Assembly: GCA_019423745.1 (NCBI GenBank)
Contig: JAHZAV010000001.1
Span: forward strand, 129,476 to 193,475
Length of the DNA: 64,000 nucleotides
Reading direction: 5' to 3'
Origin: Lachnospiraceae bacterium
GTDB lineage: Bacteria > Bacillota > Clostridia > Lachnospirales > Lachnospiraceae
Each line of letters opens with the position of its first letter. Within the stretch, counting starts at the first letter, position 1. A program made the position numbers and the translations under genes. The notes under the pieces are model-generated. The model made no database searches and was not told the DNA's origin. It saw only the letters and a program-made list of their open reading frames with translations. This document shows positions 1 to 9,157 of this stretch, piece by piece.

Positions 1-361
1 ATCGGATATCATCAATAAAAATATCCTGATAGTCCGGATGTAGTTTTATACCTTTAAACCCCATGCGCTTCAGGTCTTTCAGCTTTTCCTTGTAATCTTC
101 GTTATCAGGATGGATTCCACCAAATGATAAAAGAGGACCTTCCTGAAATTGTAAAGCAAAGCGATTAATGGATTGAAATTGAGATGGTTTTGTCACTACA
201 GGAAGAATAACAGCCATTTCAAGTCCGGCTTCTTTTACAGAAGCGGAGAGCCCGGCCGCTGTTCCGTTTGTAAAAGGATCAATTCCACATCTGGATGACA
301 AAAATTTCAGGGTTTTTTCCGCAATTTTTTCCGGAAAAATATGTGTATGAAAATCGATCAC
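1..361 (-). CDS. Amidohydrolase-like metal-dependent hydrolase, partial (N-terminal 120 residues)
   Basis: The reading frame is open to the left edge and covers only the N-terminus. It begins MIDFHTHIFPEK; the HTH sequence near residue 5 is the metal-binding HxH signature of the amidohydrolase superfamily (COG2159 or TatD-like TIM barrels). Further on it reads GGIHPDN and KGIKLHPDY, typical second and third strands of COG2159 enzymes. The start is a GTG at 361 that overlaps the TGA of the upstream CBS gene as GTGA, so the two are probably translationally coupled. The substrate cannot be told from the sequence. It is the last visible gene of an operon that begins near 5.9 kb. Confidence 0.85.
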   Translation of the reverse strand, partial: MIDFHTHIFPEKIAEKTLKFLSSRCGIDPFTNGTAAGLSASVKEAGLEMAVILPVVTKPSQFQSINRFALQFQEGPLLSFGGIHPDNEDYKEKLKDLKRMGFKGIKLHPDYQDIFIDDIR

Positions 362-783
362 GACAAATCGCCTCCCTGCATAATCATCTGGCTGTAACAA
401 TAGCTAATAATATCTTTTCTTGTAATAATACCGATAAAATTCTCCTGATCATCTACTACTGGAACAAAATTTTGTTCCATAGCCCGGCCAATCATATCCT
501 CCATTCTTGACTCAGCACTGACGCACTGATAGTCAAAACGACGGGCAACTTTCATAATACTGATATTTTCCGCATCACGTATACTGGAAAGCCCTCTTTT
601 TTTAATATCCCATAACAGATCCCCCTCTGTAATAGAACCTACATATTTACCGTAACGATTCAAAATAGGTACACAGGAATATTTGTGGTGTTCCATTATT
701 TCCAATGCCTGCCGCATGGTATGGTAATCATATATGTAAGCAATTTCTGCTTTAGGCTTTAGAAAAAACAATATATTCTTCAT
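358..783 (-). CDS. CBS-domain-pair protein
   Basis: This is a 141-residue protein made almost wholly of two CBS motifs: residues ~18-70 (SCVPILNRYGKYVGSITEGDLL) and ~78-130 (FVPVVDDQENFIGIITRKDII). Such Bateman pairs bind adenine nucleotides or SAM and act as sensors or regulatory subunits. There is no catalytic or membrane domain. It lies 27 bp after aspartate kinase and overlaps the following amidohydrolase by 4 bp, so it is co-transcribed with them. A link to aspartate-pathway control is only inferred from position. The nearest AGGAG is about 15 nt upstream of the ATG, which is far. Confidence 0.88.
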   Translation of the reverse strand: MKNILFFLKPKAEIAYIYDYHTMRQALEIMEHHKYSCVPILNRYGKYVGSITEGDLLWDIKKRGLSSIRDAENISIMKVARRFDYQCVSAESRMEDMIGRAMEQNFVPVVDDQENFIGIITRKDIISYCYSQMIMQGGDLS

Positions 784-810
784 TTTTTTCTGTTTCTACT
801 CCTTTAAGAC

Positions 811-2145
811 TTAAATCTGAGTTGTAACAAAAATGTCATAAATAGCTCGTATTGCTGCCTGGAAATCATGATTACGGACCCCAATTATAATATTGAGCTC
901 ACTGGATCCCTGATCAATCATCTTAACATTGACATTGGCATGAGCCAAGGCAGAAAAAATTCGTCCAGAAGTTCCTCTGGTAGCTTTCATACCTCTTCCT
1001 ACAACAGCAATCAGGGCAAGATCTGATTCCAGTTCAACTAAATCTGGTTCCACAGCTCTGTGAATACCGGCAATAACTTTCTGTTCTTTCTCTTCAAATT
1101 CATCCTGATGTACAAAAATGGTCATTGTATCAATACCAGAAGGCATATGTTCAATTGATATACCATTGTCTGCAAAAACTCCCAGTACTTTATGACAAAA
1201 TCCAACTTGACCATTCATCATAGCCTTTTCAACGGTAATCGAAGCAAAGTCTCTTTTTCCTGCAATTCCAGTAATGGTAAAACGAGGATTGCGGCAGGTT
1301 GCCTCAACGATCAAAGTACCTTTATCTTCTGGGGCATTGGTATTTCGTATATTAATAGGAATTCCTTCCCCTCTCACCGGGAAAATAGCATCCTCATGGA
1401 GTACGGTAGCGCCCATATAAGAGAGCTCGCGAAGTTCTCGGTAAGTTATTACATCAATCGCTTTAGGATTTTTTACAATGTGAGGATCTGCTACAAGAAA
1501 TCCAGAAACATCTGTCCAGTTTTCATAGAGATCGGCATGTACGGCTTTTGCTACGATGGATCCGGTTACATCTGATCCTCCTCTGGAAAAGGTTTTTATT
1601 TTTCCATTTGGAAGGGAGCCATAAAAACCGGGAATAACTGCTCGTTTACAGGAAGAAAGTCTTTCTGAAAGGACACGGTTCGTCTTTTTTGCATCAAAAG
1701 TTCCAGATTCTTTGAAAAAGATAACTTCTGCGGCATCTATAAATTCATATCCCAGATATTCAGCCATTACAAGTCCATTCAAATATTCACCTCGTGATGC
1801 GGCGTAATCCCGTCCTATTTTACGAGTAAAATTTTCCCGAATCGTATGAAATTCAGGTCCTAAATCCAAGTGCAGACCCAGGCCATTAATGATTTCATCG
1901 TACCTTTCTTTTATAGCCTGAAGCAGAGTATCAAATTCTTCTTCCTGATCCTCCTCTTCGCGCAGAGCAAGAAGATAACAGCTGTAGAGCATATCCGTTA
2001 CCTTAGTGTCTCCAGAATGTCTTTTCCCTGGCGCAGAAGGAACAACATATCTCCTTGCATCATCTTGCCGGATAATATATCCTACTTTTTTAAACTGATC
2101 AGCACTTGCCAAAGAGCTTCCGCCAAATTTTACTACCTTATTCAT
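811..2145 (-). CDS. Aspartate kinase
   Basis: The enzyme phosphorylates L-aspartate as the first step to lysine, threonine and methionine. The N-terminus MNKVVKFGGSSLA is the kinase Lys-Phe-Gly-Gly-Ser motif, and GGSDVTGS near residue ~190 is also typical. The C-terminal third holds the paired ACT domains (IAVVGRGMKATRGTSGRIFSAL) that bind feedback amino acids. I placed the start at the ATG at 2145 rather than 30 bp upstream: it has AAAGGAG ahead of it, it starts the conserved motif, and its A is the last base of the preceding TGA (TGATG). The protein is 444 residues, normal for a monofunctional clostridial aspartokinase. Which end-product regulates it cannot be read from the sequence. Confidence 0.95.
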   Translation of the reverse strand: MNKVVKFGGSSLASADQFKKVGYIIRQDDARRYVVPSAPGKRHSGDTKVTDMLYSCYLLALREEEDQEEEFDTLLQAIKERYDEIINGLGLHLDLGPEFHTIRENFTRKIGRDYAASRGEYLNGLVMAEYLGYEFIDAAEVIFFKESGTFDAKKTNRVLSERLSSCKRAVIPGFYGSLPNGKIKTFSRGGSDVTGSIVAKAVHADLYENWTDVSGFLVADPHIVKNPKAIDVITYRELRELSYMGATVLHEDAIFPVRGEGIPINIRNTNAPEDKGTLIVEATCRNPRFTITGIAGKRDFASITVEKAMMNGQVGFCHKVLGVFADNGISIEHMPSGIDTMTIFVHQDEFEEKEQKVIAGIHRAVEPDLVELESDLALIAVVGRGMKATRGTSGRIFSALAHANVNVKMIDQGSSELNIIIGVRNHDFQAAIRAIYDIFVTTQI

Positions 2146-2819
2146 CAGTCTGTCTCCTTTGTATTGTCCTTGCATTTTAAATATTCCAGTATATGATATG
2201 CGGTCTTTGAAGAAAATACCGCTCCCTTTAGCCCTAAATTTAAAGCTGCCCTCACATTTTCCTCGCGGTCATCCAGAAAAAGGGCTTTTTCCGGAGAAAT
2301 CGAATATTTTTTCAGTAAAAGTCGATATATAGACTCATCTGGTTTAATACACCCTACTGTATAAGAAAAAATTCCGCCATTAAAAAGATCCAGAAATCCC
2401 ATGAAATGTTTTGTGACGTTATAGAGATGTTCAGAATAATTGGAAAGATAAAAAAGTTTATATCCATGTTTTTTCAATGATTCCGTCAGTTCTTGTGTAT
2501 AAGAAAGAGGGCGGATTGTTTCAGAAACTTTTTCAAAAATCTGATGTATTTCTTTTTCATAACCAGGAGCATTTTCAAGAAAAAGTTTTTCCCACTGCTT
2601 GGATGTAATTCCGCCTCTGTCTCCTCTTTCCCAATCTTCATTAAGAAAAACTGCATCTGCAAGAATTTGAAAAACCTCTGAAGAAAAATGAAATCCCTGA
2701 AGATATGACTTCCAGTCATAATCAAGAAGTACATTTCCAATATCAAAAATGACAGTATCTGCCTTCTCCAGCAAAGATCCTATCTCTTGTTCAACATTCG
2801 CGATTCTATTACTTTCCAT
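2145..2819 (-). CDS. HAD-superfamily hydrolase (HAD-IA phosphatase)
   Basis: This is a 224-residue haloacid-dehalogenase fold. Motif I is FDIGNVLLDYD near residue 26, with an alpha-helical cap after it; motif II is in FYLSNYSEH and motif IV in LFLDDREENVRAA. The DxGxV form of motif I, with Gly in place of the usual second Asp-Thr, resembles the YihX/alpha-D-glucose-1-phosphatase branch. The substrate is unknown. It is 20 bp from ybaK and its stop overlaps the aspartate kinase start by one base, so it is part of the same operon. Confidence 0.88.
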   Translation of the reverse strand: MESNRIANVEQEIGSLLEKADTVIFDIGNVLLDYDWKSYLQGFHFSSEVFQILADAVFLNEDWERGDRGGITSKQWEKLFLENAPGYEKEIHQIFEKVSETIRPLSYTQELTESLKKHGYKLFYLSNYSEHLYNVTKHFMGFLDLFNGGIFSYTVGCIKPDESIYRLLLKKYSISPEKALFLDDREENVRAALNLGLKGAVFSSKTAYHILEYLKCKDNTKETD

Positions 2820-2839
2820 TTTATCATCCTACTAGTTTA

Positions 2840-3319
2840 TTAAATGGTGATATCTGCAAAAACAGCTGCCGTTACTTTTTTAAGATCCATAGGGGAAAGC
2901 TGAAGCTGCATTCCCAGTTTTCCGCCACTGATATAAATCAATTCCATATCTTGTGCTTCCTGTTGTATCACGGTAGGAAACTGTTTTTTCATTCCCACGG
3001 ATGTACAACCGCCACGGACATATCCAGTTACTTTAGTAAGTTCCTTTAAAGGAAGCATTTCCAGAGATTTTTCTCCTACTGCCCGAGCAGCCTTTTTAAA
3101 ATCAATTTCTCTGGCGATTGGAATAACAAATACATAATGAGCACCTGTCTTTCCAACAGTAACTAACGTTTTAAATACTTGTTCATGAGGAAGTCCCAGC
3201 TGGTCTGCCACATGAATCCCATCTGTAAATTCGTCGCATTCATAGGTCTGGTATGTGTAAGGAATTTTATGCCTGTCAAGAATGCGCATTGCATTTGTCT
3301 TTAATTCTTTTTTACCCAT
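2840..3319 (-). CDS. ybaK: Cys-tRNA(Pro)/Cys-tRNA(Cys) deacylase, YbaK/EbsC family
   Basis: This 159-residue single-domain protein matches YbaK along its length. The family is a freestanding editing domain that hydrolyses Cys-tRNA(Pro) made in error by prolyl-tRNA synthetase. Visible family features are the VFKTLV segment with its conserved Lys, the ARAVGEKSLEML region and the GYVRGGCTSVG loop containing the Gly-Gly/Ser pocket residues. GGAGG stands directly before ATG 3319. The upstream gap of 55 bp to the DUF2344 gene contains no convincing terminator, so it probably continues the operon. Confidence 0.93.
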   Translation of the reverse strand: MGKKELKTNAMRILDRHKIPYTYQTYECDEFTDGIHVADQLGLPHEQVFKTLVTVGKTGAHYVFVIPIAREIDFKKAARAVGEKSLEMLPLKELTKVTGYVRGGCTSVGMKKQFPTVIQQEAQDMELIYISGGKLGMQLQLSPMDLKKVTAAVFADITI

Positions 3320-3374
3320 AGTTCCTCCAGTTTCCTATCATACCACTAATTCCGTACTTCGTGCAAGTATTAGC

Positions 3375-4079
3375 TTATATAATGTCTGTTCCCAGAGAGT
3401 CCAGCGTACAAAAATACCCAGCCCCTTTACTGCTGTCCTTCGCATACAATTCCAATCTATGAAAATGAAGACAATCTTTCTTTTCCTGCCCTGATTTTTC
3501 ATAAAAAGCATCCATAACAAGATCCGGTTTCAGATTTGCTTCACTCCCTGCAGCGAGTTTAAGATACATCCCATTCGGTCTGACTTCCATCTGATAGATC
3601 ATCGGACGAATATCCGTCTCTTTTTCACTGCGTTTTGTCTTTTTCATAATAAGTATTTCAGAAGCTGAAAGAAAATTTTCCAATTCCGCTGCCCAGAAAC
3701 CTGGGAGTTTGGTTTCTTCCTTTAATGTTACCAGGTAATCTGCCGCAGCTACGATAGTCATGCCACTACTTTTTTTATCTTCAGCGATTTGGCGGAAACT
3801 TAAGACTTCAATTCCTTCTGCCATTACCTGATTTAACGCCTGCACAGCTTTTGCAGATGATATTGGTTCGGCCAGTTCAATATCCATATATTCCGCATCG
3901 CTTGTAAGACCAATTCCAAGAGGCTGTGCAAAAGACATAATCATATGAGGACTGTAACCGCTGGTAAAGGCAATGGGAATTTCGGCTCTTCTCATGGCTT
4001 TCTGAAAAAATCTCATCACATCCAAATGACCAATAAAACGCATTATACCATACTTTCGAAATTTAATTCTTACCTTCAA
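3375..4079 (-). CDS. TIGR03936 family radical-SAM-associated protein (DUF2344)
   Basis: The protein begins KVRIKFRKYG and continues FIGHLDVMRFFQKAMRRAEIP, the hallmark of DUF2344, followed by GYSPHMIMSFAQPLGIG. Members almost always sit next to a TIGR03960 radical-SAM protein, as here, and in some Clostridia the two are fused; the molecular role is not established. The start is non-ATG. TTG at 4079 (or GTG at 4082) follows GGGAGGTG and gives the family N-terminus, 234 residues. The frame is open further upstream, but those residues are the shadow of the neighbouring gene. It overlaps the end of the radical-SAM gene by 17 bp. Confidence 0.88.
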   Translation of the reverse strand: MKVRIKFRKYGIMRFIGHLDVMRFFQKAMRRAEIPIAFTSGYSPHMIMSFAQPLGIGLTSDAEYMDIELAEPISSAKAVQALNQVMAEGIEVLSFRQIAEDKKSSGMTIVAAADYLVTLKEETKLPGFWAAELENFLSASEILIMKKTKRSEKETDIRPMIYQMEVRPNGMYLKLAAGSEANLKPDLVMDAFYEKSGQEKKDCLHFHRLELYAKDSSKGAGYFCTLDSLGTDII

Positions 4080-5928
4080 CACAGACACCTCCCTTCCATT
4101 TTGCAACACCACAGCCTGAACATTGCTGTCGGCAATTGGGAGTAATTTCACCTTTCATGGCACGTTCCCATTCCCTCTTTAAAAATGCTTTTGTGACACC
4201 AATATCAATAAAATCCCATGGCAAAAGTTCGTCCAAGTCTCGCACTCTTTCATTGTAAAAAGCAATATCAAGTCCATTATTATCAAAAGCTTTCAGCCAT
4301 TTTTCGTAGTCAAAGTACTCGGTCCATGCATCATATATACATCCCATTCGGTATGCGTCCAGAATTACATCTGCAATTCGACGGTCACCTCTTGCAAGTA
4401 CCCCTTCCAGGACAGTTACCTCAGCGTCATGCCAATTGTATTTCAGACTTTTACGGTTTAATTGATTCTGGAATGCATGTTTTACAATGGCAGCTCTGGC
4501 AATATATTCTTCATTCTTATACATCCTTGCCCACTGAAAGGGAGTAAATGGCTTTGGAATAAAAAAGGAAGAACTGGCTGTAATCTGACATTTTCCATTC
4601 CTTTGTTCTTTTGGAATTTCATAGTAACGTCTTGCAACCTTGTCAGCAAGGACAGCAATCGCCTCCATATCTTCCTGCGTTTCCGTAGGAAGTCCAAGCA
4701 TAAAATAAAGCTTTACTTTATTCCAGCCACCTTCAAAAGCTGCACCTGCTCCGTCCAAAATATCTTCCTCTGTCAATCCTTTGTTAATGACATTTCGCAT
4801 ACGCTGTGATCCTGCCTCAGGTGCAAATGTAAGACTGCTTTTACGGATATCCTGTACTTTGCTCATTACGTCAAGAGAAAACGCATCAATTCTAAGAGAG
4901 GGAAGGGAAATATTAATGCCTTTTCCTTTGAATTCCTCAATCAAAAAGGTGACAATTTCTTTTAATTGACTATAATCGCTGGAGCTCAGAGAACTTAACG
5001 ATATTTCTTCATGCCCGGTATTTTTCAGCATCTTCCATGCATACTCTTTTAGATCTTCCACATTTCTTTCACGGGTAGGACGATAAAGCATTCCAGCTTG
5101 ACAGAACCGACATCCACGGATGCATCCTCTCTGAATTTCCAATACAACTCTATCCTGAGTAACTTTTATAAAAGGAACTACCGGAGCTTCCGGATAAGTT
5201 GTTTCTTCCATGTCCATCATAACCTGTTTCTTAACAGTTTCCGGCGCACAGGCATTATTAGGGGTAAAAGCAGCAAGTGTTCCGTCAGCTTTGTAAGAAG
5301 CGGTATAGAAAGCAGGCACATAAATTCCCTCTACACCAGCTGCTTTTTCAAGAAAGTCCCTACGCGTACCGCCATTTATCTTGTTCTCTTTATAAAGGTC
5401 CAAAAGCTGACGATATACCGTTTCTCCTTCTCCAATATAGAAAAGATCGAAAAACGGCGCCAGGGGCTCTGGATTATAAGCACAAGGACCTCCTCCGATT
5501 ATAATCGGATCTTCCTCAGTCCTATCTGCTGACAATAGGGAAATTTGACTAAGATCCAAAATCTGGAGAATATTGGTATAACACATTTCATACTGAATCG
5601 TTATCCCAAGAAAATCAAAATCCTTGATAGGATCCTGTGATTCCAAAGCAAAAAGAGGAATGTTTTCCCGGCGCATAATCTCATCCAGATCTACCCAGGG
5701 AGAATATACTCTTTCACACCATACATCATCCATTCGGTTAAACATATCGTATAAAATCTGAATTCCCAAATGAGACATACCGATTTCATATACGTCCGGG
5801 AAGCACATGGCGAAACGAATATCAACTTCTCCTTTATCTTTCATGACGGAATTAATCTCACCGCCGATATAACGGGCTGGTTTTTCAATTTTTAGTAATA
5901 TTTCATCATTTAATGCTAATTTTCTCAT
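4063..5928 (-). CDS. TIGR03960 family B12-binding-like radical SAM protein
   Basis: This is a 621-residue protein with an N-terminal cobalamin-binding-like Rossmann region (CFPDVYEIGMSHLG near residue 45). A radical-SAM cluster motif CIRGCRFC lies at about residue 270, giving CxxxCxxC for the 4Fe-4S site. A Cys-rich tail (CRQQCSGCGVAKW) may hold a second metal site. The family is widespread in Clostridia and is related to YgiQ-like and methylthiotransferase-like enzymes, but no substrate is firmly known. It is the first gene of the leftward operon ending at the window edge, and DUF2344 overlaps its 3' end. ATG 5928 is preceded by AAGGTG. Confidence 0.92.
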   Translation of the reverse strand: MRKLALNDEILLKIEKPARYIGGEINSVMKDKGEVDIRFAMCFPDVYEIGMSHLGIQILYDMFNRMDDVWCERVYSPWVDLDEIMRRENIPLFALESQDPIKDFDFLGITIQYEMCYTNILQILDLSQISLLSADRTEEDPIIIGGGPCAYNPEPLAPFFDLFYIGEGETVYRQLLDLYKENKINGGTRRDFLEKAAGVEGIYVPAFYTASYKADGTLAAFTPNNACAPETVKKQVMMDMEETTYPEAPVVPFIKVTQDRVVLEIQRGCIRGCRFCQAGMLYRPTRERNVEDLKEYAWKMLKNTGHEEISLSSLSSSDYSQLKEIVTFLIEEFKGKGINISLPSLRIDAFSLDVMSKVQDIRKSSLTFAPEAGSQRMRNVINKGLTEEDILDGAGAAFEGGWNKVKLYFMLGLPTETQEDMEAIAVLADKVARRYYEIPKEQRNGKCQITASSSFFIPKPFTPFQWARMYKNEEYIARAAIVKHAFQNQLNRKSLKYNWHDAEVTVLEGVLARGDRRIADVILDAYRMGCIYDAWTEYFDYEKWLKAFDNNGLDIAFYNERVRDLDELLPWDFIDIGVTKAFLKREWERAMKGEITPNCRQQCSGCGVAKWKGGVCVEGKN

Positions 5929-6326
5929 ATAACACCTTGTAATTTATTATACATATATACAAAATTCAATTTCTGGTTTATTGGTTACAAAATTGTCTAT
6001 CATTTCAACATTCTTTTCTAATCTCTTCTAATATCAAGGAAGAGAAATTGACCGTATAAATTGTACTAAACAGGATGGGGTTTGTCAAATTGGATAAGTG
6101 TTACAATACAGCACTTTTAGAGTGGTGAATTGGGTCATTGATCAAAAAAAGATTGATTTTCTTCTGTTCTGTTTTTCTGAAAGAATATACAATAAGGCGG
6201 AACTTAGTTCCACCTTATATGATTTATCGTCTTTCATCTACACCTTCATATTTTAAGAATCACTGGTCTACTTTTATTCTATCCCCAAGTAAAAGATTTT
6301 TCCTAACCATAAACTACTTATAAATT
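5929..6326. other. Intergenic region between the radical-SAM operon and a small membrane-protein gene
   Basis: About 400 bp of AT-rich DNA without a credible gene. A 61-codon frame on the plus strand at 6138-6323 has no ribosome-binding site and no recognisable protein features. The promoter of the 5928 operon must lie here; a TATAAT at about 5949-5954 on the minus strand is visible, but I see no good -35 at the right spacing. A short hairpin at 6194-6216 is listed separately. Confidence 0.6.
6194..6216. terminator. Hairpin with 3-nt loop, possible weak terminator
   Basis: AAGGCGGAAC and GTTCCACCTT form a 10-bp stem with one wobble pair around TTA. Neither side carries a strong T-tract, so it may be a transcript-end hairpin for the 6327 gene or simply a structured element. 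It is about 110 bp downstream of that gene's stop. Confidence 0.35.
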
Positions 6327-6725
6327 TTATTTCTTTATAAATAGCATCCGGATATATCTAAAAATTTCCAACCCTATTATAATTGATCCTACTCTTAGAA
6401 AATTTTGCCAATTTAAATGAAATGAAACTGGATAAAACGAGAAATAAATCAGCTGTATAAAAAGTGTTGACATCCAGATGGCAGGGATATCTAATAGCAA
6501 TATATCTAAAATAAGAGTTTCCTTTTTCTTTGGGCAATAGGCTATATAGCTAATTATGATTCCCAGTAATATGTTTGAAAGAAAATAGACACCATATTTT
6601 ATGAACATAGTTGTTATAGGAGATTCTGATAAAAGTTCAATCTTATTATATAAATCTGTGTATAACAAAAATAAATAGCAATATAGAATTACAATAAATA
6701 TATAGGGCTTTTTATTTACTTTCAT
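6327..6725 (-). CDS. Small integral membrane protein, unknown function
   Basis: The protein has 132 residues and about four hydrophobic segments (roughly YIFIVILYCYLFLLY, YGVYFLSNILLGIIISYIAY, LDILLLDIPAIWMSTLFIQLIYF and a C-terminal VGSIIIGLEIF), with a short basic C-terminus. I do not recognise the family; the size and topology fit a GtrA-like or similar small membrane protein, without a diagnostic motif. I chose ATG 6725 because GGTGGAG lies just upstream; the frame also offers GTG at 6740. It is 125 bp downstream of the large HAD gene and on the same strand, and may belong with it in a surface-polysaccharide context. Confidence 0.6.
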   Translation of the reverse strand: MKVNKKPYIFIVILYCYLFLLYTDLYNKIELLSESPITTMFIKYGVYFLSNILLGIIISYIAYCPKKKETLILDILLLDIPAIWMSTLFIQLIYFSFYPVSFHLNWQNFLRVGSIIIGLEIFRYIRMLFIKK

Positions 6726-6849
6726 ACTAATATTCTCCACCGCCTAGTGCTAATTCTATCACTCTGTTTTATTTGCTTGGTACACCTACAAATAAATGCG
6801 AAGAAATAGACAGTAAAGGCAACCTTTTTACCGTATCTGCTTCTATATT

Positions 6850-9129
6850 TTACACTATAACTATATCCGATTCAAAATGAATATGCGTTATATAGCCAAT
6901 TGCTGGCCCGATCAGAAAACTAGGATCAGTTGTTTGAATTCTTCTTAAACGTCCCGGTAACCCCAGTGCTAAACCCGGTACTTTTACATGGTGTCTCTTT
7001 CCATCTACCTTCACAGCATAGTTTCGAATTTTTATATATTTCCCTTCTATAGGATCGATTCGGAACTGCTTTATATTCAGATCCACATCTAGATCAATGA
7101 AATATCTTATACCTTCTTGGCGCAAGGGAACCAGAATACTGTCTTTCTCATTAAATCCTTGTCCAAAATCGCAGTAAATTTTGGCAAATTCCAGGTTATA
7201 AGCATAATACTTTTGAATAGAATCTTCTCGATACGCTTCACTACTCAAAATATACTTCATAAGCCATCTGTCATTCGGGGATAGATATGCAGAATCCATA
7301 TAATACGCTCCTTCCCAGAAAGAGCGATCTACATGGCGTCTTAGTTCCAACCAATTTCGATTACACAAATCCTCTTTTTTCAGCTGTACTACATATGGAT
7401 ACTGCTGATTGCATCCCGGCGCAGAGTCGACCAACAGGTCTTTAAAATGACGGATATCCTCTTCCTTCTTATTCGTCATCATTTCCCTATACGGTTTCAG
7501 GCATACCTGCGGCCGGAGCTGATCCATATAGTTCCAATATTCAAGACATTTCTCCGCAGCGTCAAGTGCTGCTTTCTGGAACCTCGCAATCAGTTTGTAC
7601 TGATCTGAAGGTCGACTCATAACAGGTATGATCTTCTCTTCTTTCCTTTCATATCCCCAAGTTGATCCATGAGATGCTGAAAACAGCCATTCGTACATCA
7701 TTCCATTTCTATATATATTATTGGCATCATTGTCGGGAATTCCGTCATCAAAAGCCCATCCGAACATACTGCAGTATTTTTGTCTTACGCTGGTATCCAA
7801 CGTTCCAAAATAATATCCACGCACCCTCTTTCCCAAAAGTTTTTCCAGTGCATCTTGACAACTTCCAGCCCATCCGATATCCATAATATTAATACTATCC
7901 CACTGCGATATCTGATGTTGAGCTAGATATGCGGCCAGCAAATCTTTTTCATCTAAAAGACGATTTTTTACTATCTCCGACAGCCAAGCAGCCAGTTTTT
8001 GAACTTTCGGATAATTTCTCTGATTTACGATTTCGTCCATAGATTGCAGACCAAATAAATGAAGCGTCTGTTCAGTCACATCTTCTTCGTATAGGCGTAC
8101 TGTTCTTAATACATCTCTTACCGAAGGTTTTCCATCTCGAAAACCACTTAGGTTTGTCATCAGCTTTATGACTTGATCCATCTGTGGTTCCAGTGCCATA
8201 ACCGGAATCTGTAATGTATTTCTAGATACATATACATAATCTGTCTGTATGTTTTTACCGGTTTTTTTGCAGATTTTTTCATATAATTGTTTAATCGCAT
8301 ATCCATCACGCGCCAGAAAGAATAGATTATCCTCTTTACAGGTCATATCATAGAGCCATTTGGTAAATCCCATATAAATTGGAAATGCATAAGCAATACC
8401 GAATTGTTCCCAGTAATCGAAATACTCCCCATTAAACAGCAGGTTGTTGCGGATGCCTGCCAAGATGGATTCAGATGGATTCAATGGAATGTCCCACGTA
8501 AAATAGGTTGATACATTTTTATAGAGAAGTGCTCGTATTCCAAAACGTTTTGCCTGCTCATAATCACTATCTTTATTATCCCCTATGTGTAACCATCTGC
8601 TTTTTTCCAGTCCGCATTCTTTCTGTACTGCTTCATAGAGTCCTCCGCTCCCTTTGTTAATCCTGAATTCATTGGAGACAAAGATATTCTCTTCCTGATA
8701 TCCGCATTTTCTTAATAATTCCCCAATAAATTGCGAACTCAGATACATATCTGAAATAAAGAGAATTTTTTTATGCTTGTTTTTACAATACAGATATATT
8801 TTTTTGATAAACGGATTTTCCGTAATAAACTTTTTCTCTGTTTCCAGCTCCATCTGTTTAATTTCATCCGCATGGGCAGGTAGCAGCCTGCTTATCTCCC
8901 GATAGATTTCATCTAGATTAGATTCTCCATTTTGTACATGCAGTCTAGAATCTGCCTCAGCCTGAATTCGAAGTTCTGCAAAATTATCACACCAAGAAAG
9001 CCCCCTGATTTTTTCTCCCATAATCTCAAATATATCTGTTGGCTTGAGCACATTTCGCAAAATCAAGGTATCAAATATATCAAAGCTGACCACATCGGCA
9101 TCATCACAACATCGCAGCCACTCATCCAT
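6850..9129 (-). CDS. Large HAD-domain protein, COG5610-like, probable surface-glycan locus protein
   Basis: The protein has 759 residues. The N-terminal ~210 residues form a HAD phosphatase domain: motif I FDIFDTL at residues 16-22, motif II ILFISDMYLS, and motif IV WLHIGDNKDSD. The remainder is the long helical and mixed region of COG5610-type proteins, with a conserved-looking FFLARDGYAIKQLYE segment and NIMDIGWAGSCQDAL. Proteins of this type commonly lie in capsule or exopolysaccharide clusters, beside or fused to glycosyltransferases; their substrate is unknown. GGAGGG precedes ATG 9129, 28 bp after proC. A second HAD-like region in the C-terminal part is possible but not clear from motifs. 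Confidence 0.8.
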   Translation of the reverse strand: MDEWLRCCDDADVVSFDIFDTLILRNVLKPTDIFEIMGEKIRGLSWCDNFAELRIQAEADSRLHVQNGESNLDEIYREISRLLPAHADEIKQMELETEKKFITENPFIKKIYLYCKNKHKKILFISDMYLSSQFIGELLRKCGYQEENIFVSNEFRINKGSGGLYEAVQKECGLEKSRWLHIGDNKDSDYEQAKRFGIRALLYKNVSTYFTWDIPLNPSESILAGIRNNLLFNGEYFDYWEQFGIAYAFPIYMGFTKWLYDMTCKEDNLFFLARDGYAIKQLYEKICKKTGKNIQTDYVYVSRNTLQIPVMALEPQMDQVIKLMTNLSGFRDGKPSVRDVLRTVRLYEEDVTEQTLHLFGLQSMDEIVNQRNYPKVQKLAAWLSEIVKNRLLDEKDLLAAYLAQHQISQWDSINIMDIGWAGSCQDALEKLLGKRVRGYYFGTLDTSVRQKYCSMFGWAFDDGIPDNDANNIYRNGMMYEWLFSASHGSTWGYERKEEKIIPVMSRPSDQYKLIARFQKAALDAAEKCLEYWNYMDQLRPQVCLKPYREMMTNKKEEDIRHFKDLLVDSAPGCNQQYPYVVQLKKEDLCNRNWLELRRHVDRSFWEGAYYMDSAYLSPNDRWLMKYILSSEAYREDSIQKYYAYNLEFAKIYCDFGQGFNEKDSILVPLRQEGIRYFIDLDVDLNIKQFRIDPIEGKYIKIRNYAVKVDGKRHHVKVPGLALGLPGRLRRIQTTDPSFLIGPAIGYITHIHFESDIVIV

Positions 9130-9157
9130 CAGCTATTTCCCTCCACACTTCATTATC

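Noticed and set aside
6138..6323. 61-codon plus-strand frame in the intergenic region
   Set aside because: No Shine-Dalgarno site and no recognisable protein features; it is likely chance in AT-rich DNA.
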